From Bacteroidales bacterium KHT7 (GTDB lineage: Bacteria > Bacteroidota > Bacteroidia > Bacteroidales > Bacteroidaceae): a DNA stretch of 62,731 nucleotides. Below the pieces are notes generated by a model. It searched no databases. It was not told the origin of the DNA and saw only the letters and a list, made by a program, of their open reading frames with translations. The translations under genes and the position numbers were made by a program. Below, in pieces: positions 52,154 through 61,160 of the stretch. Location of the stretch: NCBI GenBank assembly GCA_900102385.1, contig FNBQ01000020.1, forward strand, positions 19,978 through 82,708. Reading direction: 5' to 3'. The first letter of the stretch is position 1. Every line of letters begins with the position of its first letter.

Positions 52154-53410
52154 TTATTCTTTGGCGAATTTATTTCTGTATGTGCGATTTATGGTGTAGG
52201 CCGCAAAGATTATCAGTACGAATAGGAACGGATAGTGGTAGCGGGGCATAACGGGCATCAGAACCGTGCCGCCAGTGCCCATTATAAAATATACCAGCAA
52301 AGTGATGAGTCCGTTTCGGTGTTCTTTGTATAGATTCTTAAAGAAAAAGACGATTCCCAAAATGGCAAGAAGGCAAACGGTATAGTAAGGCATGTTCTTT
52401 ATTGTCATCATGATGAGATATGTCTTGTCGCCAGATTCTTTTTTAGTCAAATTCTCCAAATCAATAAGTCTTTCAGGCCAAGTGTCGTCGGCATACATAT
52501 ACGGAACTTTGTAGAAAAACATCTTGAAATATTTTCCAGGATTCTTTTTTATCCACTCAATTCCTGCGTCATGCCACATTTTGTCTTTTTCGAATACGGT
52601 CTTGTCTTTGTTATTCACGTATGCGTATTTTGATTCTTTAGAACCGACAATTTGGTAACCTACAGCTGTAGTACCGTCGGCATTGTCGCATGCTGTCTGA
52701 ATAAGATTCACTCCTCCGGTTGTAGATGTATTAACGAAATATCCCATTCGGGCTTCGTTGATCTTTCCGTATCCGTAGTTTAACAGAAAGAAAGGGATGC
52801 AAAGCAGAGCGTATTGTTTCCATCTTGTTTTGCTCAATGCAAAGTAAAGGCATATTGTAACTATAAACAAGATGCTCAGAGGTCGGATTGTATTACTCAT
52901 GGCAAGCAGGGCAGATGCAATCAGAACGTTGTACCATTTTTTTGTAAGGCTGAGAGAGAAGGCTGTCAGGCATAAGAAAAGGAATGGAATTTCAGTACCC
53001 CAGATAAGGATTCCCATGTAATTCGAATATATCAGACAGTAGATGATTGTTGCAATGTAGCCTACAACCTTTGAGAAGAAATGCTTTGCAATGTAGTAAA
53101 CCTCGAAGAGCATTGTTAAGTTCATCAGCAACTGAAAAACTCCGTTGTAATTCATCGTTCCAAACAATTTCAGTTGTAGAATGAGAAAGTTAATTAGTCC
53201 GGGGGCAACGATAAAACTATTATAAAGATTACTTGCCGTTGGATACCATGTTCCTTCGTTTAAAGCCTTGTTCGCTAAATTCATGTGAACAACTTGGTCG
53301 CTATGTTGCGGATTTCCAAAATGAAATATCAGCAATAAAATCTGGATAGCAACAAATGTAAAAATGGTTACTAGTGTAACTGTTTTTAGTTTTTTGTTTT
53401 CGTTTGTCAT
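52154..53410 (-). CDS. PMT/ArnT-like glycosyltransferase membrane protein
   Basis: A 418-aa polytopic protein with about eleven membrane segments. The first periplasmic loop has the acidic NPQHSDQVVHMNLANKALNEGTWYPTAS, which resembles the catalytic loop of GT39/GT83 lipid-linked sugar transferases. IRPLSILFIV and MPRYHYPFLFVLII are also typical of that class. It would transfer a sugar from a polyprenyl phosphate donor in the periplasm; the acceptor is unknown. I start it at the ATG at 53410 (MTNENKKL) because TATTTTTG at 53441-53434 predicts an mRNA start after the in-frame ATG at 53461. Confidence 0.75.
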   Translation of the reverse strand: MTNENKKLKTVTLVTIFTFVAIQILLLIFHFGNPQHSDQVVHMNLANKALNEGTWYPTASNLYNSFIVAPGLINFLILQLKLFGTMNYNGVFQLLMNLTMLFEVYYIAKHFFSKVVGYIATIIYCLIYSNYMGILIWGTEIPFLFLCLTAFSLSLTKKWYNVLIASALLAMSNTIRPLSILFIVTICLYFALSKTRWKQYALLCIPFFLLNYGYGKINEARMGYFVNTSTTGGVNLIQTACDNADGTTAVGYQIVGSKESKYAYVNNKDKTVFEKDKMWHDAGIEWIKKNPGKYFKMFFYKVPYMYADDTWPERLIDLENLTKKESGDKTYLIMMTIKNMPYYTVCLLAILGIVFFFKNLYKEHRNGLITLLVYFIMGTGGTVLMPVMPRYHYPFLFVLIIFAAYTINRTYRNKFAKE

Positions 53411-53433
53411 CTTTCTATTTTTTCTTAAAATCG

Positions 53434-53441
53434 CAAAAATA
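53434..53441 (-). promoter_or_regulatory. -7 box of the PMT-like gene
   Basis: TATTTTTG on the minus strand, 24 bases before the chosen ATG, which is preceded by AGAAAG. Confidence 0.6.
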
Positions 53442-53521
53442 CAGATTTTTATGAAATACACAAAACCTAATCATTATCAAAATGAAACGAACCACAATCT
53501 AATGCTACTCGTTTTATATTT

Positions 53522-54235
53522 CTAAGCGTTTTTCTTTATAAAGAATCCGACGAAGGTAAAGCCTGCTCCAACGCTGAAGAGTACAATGTAAAACAGTAGG
53601 AAATCGTTAGCTGTCCGGCAGATGAGCGGATTCGCTGGGTCGCAGTATACGGTGACTTCGTAGTCGCTGAAAAACTCCGATACCGATATCTTGCTTGTGT
53701 ATTCCTTGCCTTCAATCTCGTATCTGATTACGGCGTAGTAGTGTCTTGATGTGCTTCTCCTTGCCGAGACGTTGTGTGTTGTTGTGCTGTAAGTCTTCAG
53801 AACCGTCGCCTCGGTCTTTGTGAGCGACGATATCGAACATTTGTCCCAAGCAAGGAGCGAGAGTCCGATGATAATCAGCAGCGCGCCCAGACCAATGAAA
53901 ATCTTAGGCAGGATGTCGGTCTGGCTATGCGTTCTGAATGTTCTGTGGTCGTATCTTGATTCAACAGAGACGTACGAACTTTTGATATCCTTCCTTATTA
54001 TGTATATGCCTCCGACAATGAATCCTATGGCAAAAAGATAGCAGAATACAAGCATTCCGATGACGAATGCTGGGTTGTATTCGGTTGTCTCGATGCCGTT
54101 TACGTTGCTCGTAACGATGTAGAAATCGTCTGTTCCGCCTTTCGCGTAGATGTAGTACGACGGGATGGCAAAAGAGAAGATTCCTATTAGCAGAAAAACA
54201 AGTCCTAAAGCGTTGATTTTGTTTGTTGCGCTCAT
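53522..54235 (-). CDS. DUF3592-type membrane protein
   Basis: A 237-aa protein with four hydrophobic segments (about 10-30, 55-78, 112-130 and 212-232). Between the third and fourth lies a beta-rich stretch with VLKTYSTTTHNVSARRSTSRHYYAVIRYEIEGKEYTSK and VYCDPANPLICR, matching the DUF3592 domain. It follows the VanX-type gene by three bases and is probably co-transcribed with it. Role unknown. Confidence 0.75.
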   Translation of the reverse strand: MSATNKINALGLVFLLIGIFSFAIPSYYIYAKGGTDDFYIVTSNVNGIETTEYNPAFVIGMLVFCYLFAIGFIVGGIYIIRKDIKSSYVSVESRYDHRTFRTHSQTDILPKIFIGLGALLIIIGLSLLAWDKCSISSLTKTEATVLKTYSTTTHNVSARRSTSRHYYAVIRYEIEGKEYTSKISVSEFFSDYEVTVYCDPANPLICRTANDFLLFYIVLFSVGAGFTFVGFFIKKNA

Positions 54236-54238
54236 ATG

Positions 54239-55021
54239 TTATTTCTTGATTTGTCTGACTGGAAAGTTGAAGTAAGTGTCGGGGAAAGGTTCGTCCTTCA
54301 GCGTGAAGTGCCACCACTCGGTGTCGAGCGGTTTGAAGCCGTGACTAAGCATTGCGCGGCGCAGAATCATGCGGTTTTTGAACTGCTCGGCTGTGATGCT
54401 CTTGCCTGTCGGACTTTTGTGATTGTCGCCTGTAAATTCGCCTGTTTCGGGATTTCCGCAGAAATCAGGGTGGCTCTCAGGACCGAACCAGTCGAACGTT
54501 CCACCCATGTCGAGCTCTTTTTCTGTTTTCATATCGAAGAGCGTAAGGTCGATGGTTGAGCCGCGTGTGTGTCCGCTGTGCGCCATGATGTATTCCTGCT
54601 CAAACAGCACGCTCTTGTCGAGGTCGGGATAGAAGTAAGTCTTCATCAGCGTGTCTGATGTGTTTTCTGCCCATCGCACAAAGTGGTCTACGCCTTTCTG
54701 AGGGCGGTAGGCATCGTAAATCTTCAGTCTGTAGCCCTGCGACATCAGTTCGTCGCTCACGGCGCGCAGACTGTCGCCAGCTTTCTTGGTGATGAGTGCG
54801 GTTGGCTCTTCGTATCCGTCAATTCGCTTACCAACAAAGTTGTATGTGCTGAAATATCTTATTTCCAGAATTGCATCGGGCACGGCATCGGTAAGTGTTA
54901 CGAACTGGCTCGTGTCCTCGGTTGGATTAACGGCTTGCTTCTTGTTTCCCGAACAGCCCGAAATAAGCCACGCACAGCAGATTGCTACGAGTGCGAGCAA
55001 CGAAAGATTGGTCTTTTTCAT
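54239..55021 (-). CDS. D-Ala-D-Ala dipeptidase, VanX type (peptidase M15D), lipoprotein
   Basis: A 260-aa lipoprotein (lipobox LISGC). The zinc and catalytic residues of the M15D family are present: YDAYRP (Arg), SGHTRGSTIDLTLFD (His and Asp of SxHxxGxxxD) and EWWHFTL (catalytic Glu and zinc His). The family cleaves D-Ala-D-Ala dipeptide. With a lipoprotein anchor it acts in the periplasm and probably recycles peptidoglycan dipeptide rather than giving vancomycin resistance. The promoter TATATTTG lies at 55063-55056. Confidence 0.88.
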   Translation of the reverse strand: MKKTNLSLLALVAICCAWLISGCSGNKKQAVNPTEDTSQFVTLTDAVPDAILEIRYFSTYNFVGKRIDGYEEPTALITKKAGDSLRAVSDELMSQGYRLKIYDAYRPQKGVDHFVRWAENTSDTLMKTYFYPDLDKSVLFEQEYIMAHSGHTRGSTIDLTLFDMKTEKELDMGGTFDWFGPESHPDFCGNPETGEFTGDNHKSPTGKSITAEQFKNRMILRRAMLSHGFKPLDTEWWHFTLKDEPFPDTYFNFPVRQIKK

Positions 55022-55055
55022 ATTTCTTAAACTTAATTGTGACTACTGCCGGGAG

Positions 55056-55063
55056 CAAATATA
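55056..55063 (-). promoter_or_regulatory. -7 box of the VanX-type gene
   Basis: TATATTTG on the minus strand, predicting a start near 55049 and a leader of about 28 bases. Confidence 0.6.
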
Positions 55064-55108
55064 AAACATTTTTTCGTGCCTAATACCTTTTGCCTGAAAA
55101 ACATAACA

Positions 55109-55146
55109 AAAACGGCTGCCCTTGTGATGAAGAACAGCCGTTTTAT
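55109..55146 (-). terminator. Terminator after the uridine phosphorylase gene
   Basis: AAAACGGCTG pairs perfectly with CAGCCGTTTT around CCCTTGTGATGAAGAA. It works in both directions. Confidence 0.75.
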
Positions 55147-55151
55147 GGAGT

Positions 55152-56027
55152 TTAAATCTTATTCAAAACCTTTTCAATCAAATCAGGCATTCCCGACTTG
55201 TACGATGTGTTTGCCTCTTTTGCCAGTCGGTTTGCAATAACCATGCATACAGTCATAGCCTTGTGTCCCATCAGACGGCTCAGACCAGCCACGGCAGACG
55301 ATTCCATCTCGAAGTTGGTAACCTTGTAGCCCTTGTACTCAAACGATTCAATCTTCTCGTTAAGATGAGGGTCGGCAAGCGGAATGCGCAGTTCTCTTCC
55401 TTGCGGACCGAAGAATCCGCCGCAGGCGATAGTCACGCCACGAACCATGTTCTCACCGTCAATACGGTCGAGCAGTTCCTTGTCGGCATCAATAACATAA
55501 GGTGCTGCAAGTTGCGGAAGCCATTGAGTGTGTTTCTTGAAAGCCTCTTCGAACTCAAGGTCGCAAACATCGTTTCTGCCGGCATAGAAGTTTAGCAGAC
55601 CATCAAAACCGATGCTCTTCTCGCTCATGATGTAAGTGCCCACCGGAGTGTAAGGCTGAAGTCCGCCGCAAGTGCCTATTCGCACTATTTCGAGAGTGCG
55701 GTGCTTTGGCTTCTCCTCGCGGGTGTTGAAGTCGATGTTTGCCAAGGCGTCAAGCTCGTTCAGCACAATGTCTATGTTGTCGCAGCCAATACCGGTGCTC
55801 AGCACTGTAATTCTCTTGCCCTTGTACGTTCCGGTTATGGTGTGGAACTCGCGGCTCTCAACGTCGCATTCCTTGCTGTCGAATAGACTTGCAACCAAGT
55901 TAACTCTGCCCGGGTCGCCAACCAGAATCACCTTGTCTGCCAGTTGCTCTGGCTTGAGGTGAAGGTGAAAAACAGAACCATCTTCGTTGATGATGAGTTC
56001 TGACGATGCGAAATACTTTTTAGCCAT
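55152..56027 (-). CDS. udp: Uridine phosphorylase-type nucleoside phosphorylase
   Basis: A 291-aa cytoplasmic enzyme of the PNP/Udp family, cleaving nucleosides with phosphate. GDPGRVNLVASLFD (phosphate-binding), STGIGCDNIDIVLNELDAL (the uridine-phosphorylase-like signature), RIGTCGGLQPYTPVG and NFEMESSAVAGLSRLMGHKA are present. It is longer than E. coli Udp with an extra N-terminal strand. I start it at MAKKYF (56027), since TACCTTTG lies at 56069-56062 and the upstream in-frame ATG at 56120 would precede the mRNA start. Single-gene unit. Confidence 0.85.
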   Translation of the reverse strand: MAKKYFASSELIINEDGSVFHLHLKPEQLADKVILVGDPGRVNLVASLFDSKECDVESREFHTITGTYKGKRITVLSTGIGCDNIDIVLNELDALANIDFNTREEKPKHRTLEIVRIGTCGGLQPYTPVGTYIMSEKSIGFDGLLNFYAGRNDVCDLEFEEAFKKHTQWLPQLAAPYVIDADKELLDRIDGENMVRGVTIACGGFFGPQGRELRIPLADPHLNEKIESFEYKGYKVTNFEMESSAVAGLSRLMGHKAMTVCMVIANRLAKEANTSYKSGMPDLIEKVLNKI

Positions 56028-56061
56028 AGTATCCTGTATTTTATATGTTCTATATGAACTA

Positions 56062-56069
56062 CAAAGGTA
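56062..56069 (-). promoter_or_regulatory. -7 box of the uridine phosphorylase gene
   Basis: TACCTTTG on the minus strand, leaving a leader of about 27 bases. Confidence 0.6.
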
Positions 56070-56281
56070 TAAAATAAATCCGATTATTTTGCATGAATTT
56101 TGAATAATATTGCTTTTCATGTCTGAAGAAGGAAAAATCCGTGTGCGTACAACATTTTACAACTGTGTGAGCAGCAATGACAAAAACATAATCAGTCTGT
56201 ACCTTTGTTAAGCCCGTAATTTGATTATGATATTTTTAACTCGGAAATTTGATATTTCCGAAAAATATTTGCATTTAGATA

Positions 56282-56311
56282 TTTGCCGTTAACGCAAAAA
56301 ATGTATCTTTG
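56282..56311 (+). promoter_or_regulatory. Rhamnose operon promoter
   Basis: TTTG 56282-56285, 18 bases, TATCTTTG 56304-56311. The start is near 56318 and the ATG is at 56337. Confidence 0.7.
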
Positions 56312-56336
56312 CGACATTACAAATACTATTTAGCCA

Positions 56337-57797
56337 ATGAAAAAATGTTTCTTCGCGGTCGATCTTGGAGCCACAAGCGGCCGTACAATGTTGGGTTCTT
56401 TTGCCGATGGCAAGTGCGAACTTCAGGAGGTTAACAGATTTGCCAATCATCTTGTAGAGATGAACGGACATTTCTTCTGGGATATATACGAACTATATTA
56501 TAATATTGTAGAAGGACTGAAACTTGCGTCGACAATGGATGTCGAAATCACATCTATAGGTATTGATACTTGGGGCGTTGATTTTGTTACCGTTGGAAAG
56601 GACGGAATGTTCCAGCGTCAGCCATACGCATACCGTGATCCTCACACCGAGGGCGCGCCAGAGAAGTTCTTCGAGAAGTACGACCGCAAGAAACTCTACG
56701 AGCAGACTGGTATTCAGGTGATGAATTTCAACTCACTTTTCCAGTTCGACACGCTTCGCCGCAACAATTGCAGCGCGCTTGCCAATGCCGACAAAATCCT
56801 CTTCATTCCTGATGCCCTGAGCTATCTTCTTACAGGACAGATGGTTTGCGAGTACACAATAGCAACAACAGCGCAGATTGTAAATGCGCGCACATTCAAA
56901 CTTGAACCAGAGATTCTGAAATCAGTTGGACTGACTGAGGACAGTTTCGGAAAGTTTGTATATCCGGGCGAGAAGGTCGGCGAACTTACTGCCGAGGTGC
57001 AGAAGCAGACAGGACTTGGAGCAATCCCTGTGATTGCCGTTGCCGGACATGATACTGGCTCGGCGGTTGCTGCCGTTCCTGCCGTAAGCAAGAATTTCGC
57101 TTACCTCAGCAGCGGAACATGGAGTCTTATGGGTGTTGAGACAGAAGAGCCTGTCATCACAGCTGAGACAGAAAGACTGAACTTTACAAACGAGGGCGGT
57201 GTTCAGCACACCATCCGCCTTCTGAAAAATATCTGCGGAATGTGGCTGCTGGAGCGTTGCCGTCCTAACTGGGGCGAGACAGACTACGGTCAGCTCATTG
57301 CTGGCGCTGAGGCTTCTGAGCCGTTCAAGTGCCTTATAGACCCTGACGACCAGATGTTTGCAAATCCTGCCGATATGGAGACTGCCATTAAGGATTATTG
57401 CAAGAAGACATCTCAGCCTGTGCCTGCAAGCCGCGACGAGATTGTGCGTTGTATCTTCGACAGTTTGGCACTGAGATACCGCGAGGTTCTTGAGATGCTT
57501 CGCACACTCACTCCAAACAGCATCGAAACGCTTCATATCATTGGTGGCGGAAGCCGTAACAAGTTCCTTAACCAGTGCACTGCCAACGCCATCGGATTGC
57601 CAGTCGTTGCCGGTCCTTCAGAGGCTACTGCCATCGGAAACATCATGGTTCAGGCTATGGCATCGGGCGAAGCATCAGACCTTTACGCTATGCGCAAGGT
57701 TCTTGCATCAACTCTCCAGCTCGATAAGTTCGAGCCTCAGAATGCCGCTGCATGGGATGCTGCATATGCTAAATTCAAGAAAATTGTAAACAGATAA
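56337..57797 (+). CDS. rhaB: Rhamnulokinase
   Basis: A 486-aa FGGY-family sugar kinase. The N-terminal ATP/phosphate loop is FAVDLGATSGRTMLG. GIDTWGVDFV, VAGHDTGSAVAAVP, the SSGTWSLMGVE segment and the C-terminal IIGGGSRNKFLNQCTANA are typical of rhamnulokinases. It phosphorylates L-rhamnulose at C1 for the aldolase encoded three genes later. First gene of the operon; rhaA follows after 30 bases. Confidence 0.95.
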   Translation: MKKCFFAVDLGATSGRTMLGSFADGKCELQEVNRFANHLVEMNGHFFWDIYELYYNIVEGLKLASTMDVEITSIGIDTWGVDFVTVGKDGMFQRQPYAYRDPHTEGAPEKFFEKYDRKKLYEQTGIQVMNFNSLFQFDTLRRNNCSALANADKILFIPDALSYLLTGQMVCEYTIATTAQIVNARTFKLEPEILKSVGLTEDSFGKFVYPGEKVGELTAEVQKQTGLGAIPVIAVAGHDTGSAVAAVPAVSKNFAYLSSGTWSLMGVETEEPVITAETERLNFTNEGGVQHTIRLLKNICGMWLLERCRPNWGETDYGQLIAGAEASEPFKCLIDPDDQMFANPADMETAIKDYCKKTSQPVPASRDEIVRCIFDSLALRYREVLEMLRTLTPNSIETLHIIGGGSRNKFLNQCTANAIGLPVVAGPSEATAIGNIMVQAMASGEASDLYAMRKVLASTLQLDKFEPQNAAAWDAAYAKFKKIVNR

Positions 57798-57827
57798 TAT
57801 TAACTATAATTTTAATATAGAAAAGTT

Positions 57828-59081
57828 ATGAAAGAATCGCTTATTCATTCAGCTTACGAGGTAGCAAAAGAACGCTACGCTGAACTTGGTATTGATACAG
57901 AGAAGGTTATCGCACAGCTTCAGGACTTCCACCTGTCTATGCACTGCTGGCAGGCAGATGATGTTCACGGCTTTGAGCCAAAGGCTGGCGCAATGTCTGG
58001 CGGTATCCAGAGTACCGGCGACTATCCGGGTGCTGCTCGCAATATCGACGAACTTCGTGCCGATATTCTTAAGGCAAAGAGCCTTATTCCGGGAACACAC
58101 CGCTTAAATCTTCACGAGATTTACGGCGAGTTCAACGGCAAGTTCATCGACCGTAACGAGTGCAGCGTTGACATGTTCAAAGGCTGGATGGAGTGGGGTA
58201 AGGAAAACAATACCAAACTCGACTTCAACTCAACAAACTTCTCTCATCCAAAGAGCGGAAACCTTACAATCTCTAATCCTAACAAGGAGATTCGCGAGTT
58301 CTGGATTGAGCACATGAAGCGTTGCCGCGAGATTGCAAACGCAATGGGTGAGTATCAGAACGATCCATGTATCATCAACCTTTGGATTCACGATGGTTCT
58401 AAGGACGTTACTGTTAACCGTATGCAGTACCGCGCTCAGTTGAAGGAGAGCCTCGACGAGATTCTTGCTACAAAATACAAGTGGGAGAAGCCATGCCTTG
58501 AGTCAAAGGTATTCGGTATCGGTCTTGAGTCAATGACTGTTGGTTCTAACGACTTCTACAACGCATACGCTTCAAAGAACAACGTGATGGTAACTCTCGA
58601 TACTGGTCACTTCCACCCAACAGAGTCAATCGGCGACAAGGTAAGCTCTTTGCTTCTGTTCGTTCCTGAGTTGATGCTTCACGTTTCACGCCCAGTTCGT
58701 TGGGATTCAGACCACGTAACAATCATGGACGACCTTACAACAGAGTTGTTCTACGAAATTGTTCGTGCAGGTGCTATCGACCGCGTACACTACGGTCTCG
58801 ACTACTTCGACGGCTCAATCAACCGTATCGGTGCATACGTTGTTGGTTCACGCGCTGCTCAGAAGTGTATGACTCGTGCATTGCTCGAGCCAGTTCAGCA
58901 GATTCGCGACATGGAGAACGCTGGTCAGGGCTTCGAGAAGCTTGCTACCATCGAGGAGCACAAGGCAATGCCATGGAACGCAGTTTACGATGAGTTCTGC
59001 CTCCGTAACAATGTTCCTGTAGGTCTTGATTTCATCAAGGAGTGTCAGGAGTACGAGAAGAACGTAACATTGAAGAGATAA
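57828..59081 (+). CDS. rhaA: L-rhamnose isomerase
   Basis: A 417-aa metal-dependent isomerase converting L-rhamnose to L-rhamnulose. Typical segments are LSMHCWQADDVHGFE, HRLNLHEIYGEF, IWIHDGSKD-like NLWIHDGSKD, LDTGHFHPTESIGDK and HVSRPVRWDSDHV, whose His, Asp and Glu residues bind the two metals. Length matches the family. It is followed by a hairpin before rhaT, so expression of the distal genes may be reduced. Confidence 0.95.
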   Translation: MKESLIHSAYEVAKERYAELGIDTEKVIAQLQDFHLSMHCWQADDVHGFEPKAGAMSGGIQSTGDYPGAARNIDELRADILKAKSLIPGTHRLNLHEIYGEFNGKFIDRNECSVDMFKGWMEWGKENNTKLDFNSTNFSHPKSGNLTISNPNKEIREFWIEHMKRCREIANAMGEYQNDPCIINLWIHDGSKDVTVNRMQYRAQLKESLDEILATKYKWEKPCLESKVFGIGLESMTVGSNDFYNAYASKNNVMVTLDTGHFHPTESIGDKVSSLLLFVPELMLHVSRPVRWDSDHVTIMDDLTTELFYEIVRAGAIDRVHYGLDYFDGSINRIGAYVVGSRAAQKCMTRALLEPVQQIRDMENAGQGFEKLATIEEHKAMPWNAVYDEFCLRNNVPVGLDFIKECQEYEKNVTLKR

Positions 59082-59095
59082 TAGAAAAGGATTTT

Positions 59096-59145
59096 GTACC
59101 CCTTGCCCCTTCTTTCTACAAAGGAGGGGTTTGGGGTATTTTCTG
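59096..59145 (+). terminator. Hairpin between rhaA and rhaT
   Basis: TACCCC pairs with GGGGTA and CCCCTTCTTT with AAGGAGGGG in one long stem, followed by TTTTCTG. It is strong enough to cause partial termination inside the operon. No separate promoter for rhaT was seen. Confidence 0.6.
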
Positions 59146-59164
59146 TATATAAAAATTCTGTTAC

Positions 59165-60199
59165 ATGGAATTGATTATAGGACTTTTGATAATTGCTGTC
59201 GGTGCATTCTGCCAGTCATCGTGCTATGTGCCGATAAACAAGATAAAGAACTGGAGTTGGGAAAGTTACTGGATTGTTCAGGGCGTGTTTGCTTGGGTGC
59301 TGTTCCCGTTCTTGGGTGCGCTGCTCGCCGTTCCTGAGGGACACAGTTTCTGTGAAATGTTTGCCGAGACAAGTTCGTTTAACATCTGGATGACAGTTCT
59401 GTTCGGCGTTTTGTGGGGCGTGGGCGGACTGACCTTCGGCTTATCTATGCGCTATCTTGGCGTTGCTCTCGGACAGAGCATCGCGCTTGGAACATGCGCC
59501 GGACTTGGTACGGTAATGGGACCAGTTTTGCTCAATGTTTTCTTCCCAGAGCTTGATGCACTTTCATCGCTTACATTTGCCGTAATCTTGGGCGTTGTCG
59601 TAACGCTTGTGGGCATCGCCATCATCGGTGTTGCAGGCTCAATGAAGGCTTCTTCGCTTTCTGAAGAGGAGAAGAAAGAGGCTGTTAAGGATTTCAACTT
59701 TCCTAAGGGTCTTGCTATCGCGCTGCTTGCCGGCTTCATGAGCGGTTGCTTCAACGTTGGTCTTGAGTTTGGAAAGGACATTCATTTTGCCGAATCAGAC
59801 CCAATGTTTGCTACACTTCCGGCTACGTTGCTCGTAACTCTCGGCGGATTTGTTACAAACCTTATATATTGCTTCTATCAGAACAGTGTAAACAACACAT
59901 GGTCTGACTACAAGAAGGCTGATGTATGGGGAAACAACATCTTGTTCTGCGCCTTGGCTGGTGCTTTGTGGTACAGCCAGTTCTTCGGACTGTCGCTTGG
60001 CAAGGGCTTCCTTACATCTTCTGAGACACTCACAACATTGGCATTCTGCATCCTCATGGCTCTAAACGTAACATTCTCAAATCTTTGGGGTATTATCCTG
60101 AAGGAGTGGAAGGGCTGTTCGCAGAAGACTATAACGGTGTTGGTGATAGGCATCATCGTGCTTATTGTATCAACATTCATTCCGGTTTTGGTAGGATAA
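59165..60199 (+). CDS. rhaT: L-rhamnose/proton symporter
   Basis: A 344-aa inner-membrane transporter with ten hydrophobic segments. MELIIGLLIIAVGAFCQSSCYVPINKIKNWSWESYW, GLTFGLSMRYLGVALGQSIALG and ALLAGFMSGCFNVGLEFGK are characteristic of RhaT of the DMT superfamily. It moves L-rhamnose into the cytoplasm for RhaA. It lies between rhaA and rhaD in the operon. Confidence 0.93.
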   Translation: MELIIGLLIIAVGAFCQSSCYVPINKIKNWSWESYWIVQGVFAWVLFPFLGALLAVPEGHSFCEMFAETSSFNIWMTVLFGVLWGVGGLTFGLSMRYLGVALGQSIALGTCAGLGTVMGPVLLNVFFPELDALSSLTFAVILGVVVTLVGIAIIGVAGSMKASSLSEEEKKEAVKDFNFPKGLAIALLAGFMSGCFNVGLEFGKDIHFAESDPMFATLPATLLVTLGGFVTNLIYCFYQNSVNNTWSDYKKADVWGNNILFCALAGALWYSQFFGLSLGKGFLTSSETLTTLAFCILMALNVTFSNLWGIILKEWKGCSQKTITVLVIGIIVLIVSTFIPVLVG

Positions 60200-60218
60200 T
60201 TAAAACATAATAAACAAA

Positions 60219-61040
60219 ATGAAAAGTATTCTTGACGGTCGCGACGGTTTGAAGGCTGTCGTTGACCAAATTGCCGAGGTAACCGGTTACCTTTGGCAGA
60301 AAGGTTGGGCAGAGCGTAATGGCGGTAACATTACCGTAAATGTTACTGAGTTTATGGATGATGAGTGCAAGGCTATGCCTGCCATTGCACCTGTTAAGCA
60401 GATTGGCATGGTTCTGCCACAACTTAAAGGCAAATATTTCTATTGCAAGGGTACTGGCAAGCGTATGCGCGACTTGGCACGCTGGCCTATGCAGAACGGC
60501 TCTATCGTTCGCATCTGCGACGATTGCGCAAGTTACGAGATTATTGCCGACGAGCCTGTTGCTCCTACATCTGAGCTTCCTACACACCTCGCATTGCAGA
60601 ACTATCTGCTCGAGACAGGCTCATGCTATAAGGCAACTTTGCACACTCATCCGATAGAACTTGTGGCAATGAGCCACATTCAGCGTTTTTTGCGCGACGA
60701 TGAGATGACACGCGTGCTTTGGTCTATGATTCCAGAAACTCTTGCCTTTGCTCCGCTTGGCATCGGTATTGTGCCTTACGGTCTGCCTTCATCGGTAGAA
60801 CTTGCAAAGGACACTTTGGAGAAGATTAAGACTCACGACGTAGTGCTTTGGGAGAAGCATGGCACCGTAGCCGTAGGTCAGGATATCATGGATGCCTTCG
60901 ACCAGACTGACGTGCTCTGCAAGGCTGCAAACATCTATATGTGCGCCCGCAGCATGGGCAGCGAGCCTGATGGTATGACTGCCGAGGCTATGAAAGAAGT
61001 GCAGGATGTGTTCAACCTGCCAAAAAAGCGTCCGTGCTAA
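60219..61040 (+). CDS. rhaD: Rhamnulose-1-phosphate aldolase
   Basis: A 273-aa class II aldolase that splits rhamnulose-1-phosphate into dihydroxyacetone phosphate and L-lactaldehyde. Zinc-binding histidines are in ATLHTHPIELVAMSH, the third is in WEKHGTVAVGQD, and the phosphate-binding part is ERNGGNITVN. It starts 19 bases after rhaT. A lactaldehyde reductase or dehydrogenase and a RhaR-type regulator, often linked in Bacteroides, are absent from this window. Confidence 0.93.
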   Translation: MKSILDGRDGLKAVVDQIAEVTGYLWQKGWAERNGGNITVNVTEFMDDECKAMPAIAPVKQIGMVLPQLKGKYFYCKGTGKRMRDLARWPMQNGSIVRICDDCASYEIIADEPVAPTSELPTHLALQNYLLETGSCYKATLHTHPIELVAMSHIQRFLRDDEMTRVLWSMIPETLAFAPLGIGIVPYGLPSSVELAKDTLEKIKTHDVVLWEKHGTVAVGQDIMDAFDQTDVLCKAANIYMCARSMGSEPDGMTAEAMKEVQDVFNLPKKRPC

Positions 61041-61059
61041 AAATGTAAAATATTAAGAG

Positions 61060-61098
61060 CGAGGGTAGCAGTTTTTTATTGCTGCCCTCGTTTTTTTG
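61060..61098 (+). terminator. Terminator of the rhamnose operon
   Basis: CGAGGGTAGCA pairs with TGCTGCCCTCG (one G-T) followed by seven T. Confidence 0.85.
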
Positions 61099-61132
61099 CT
61101 TCTTTCGGCAAAGCCAAGACGGATAAAATTTG

Positions 61133-61140
61133 TATCTTTG
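61133..61140 (+). promoter_or_regulatory. -7 box of the hemerythrin/LuxR operon
   Basis: TATCTTTG predicts a start near 61147. This supports the ATG at 61161 over the in-frame TTG at 61155. Confidence 0.6.
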
Positions 61141-61160
61141 CACAAACACAAATTTTGCTT

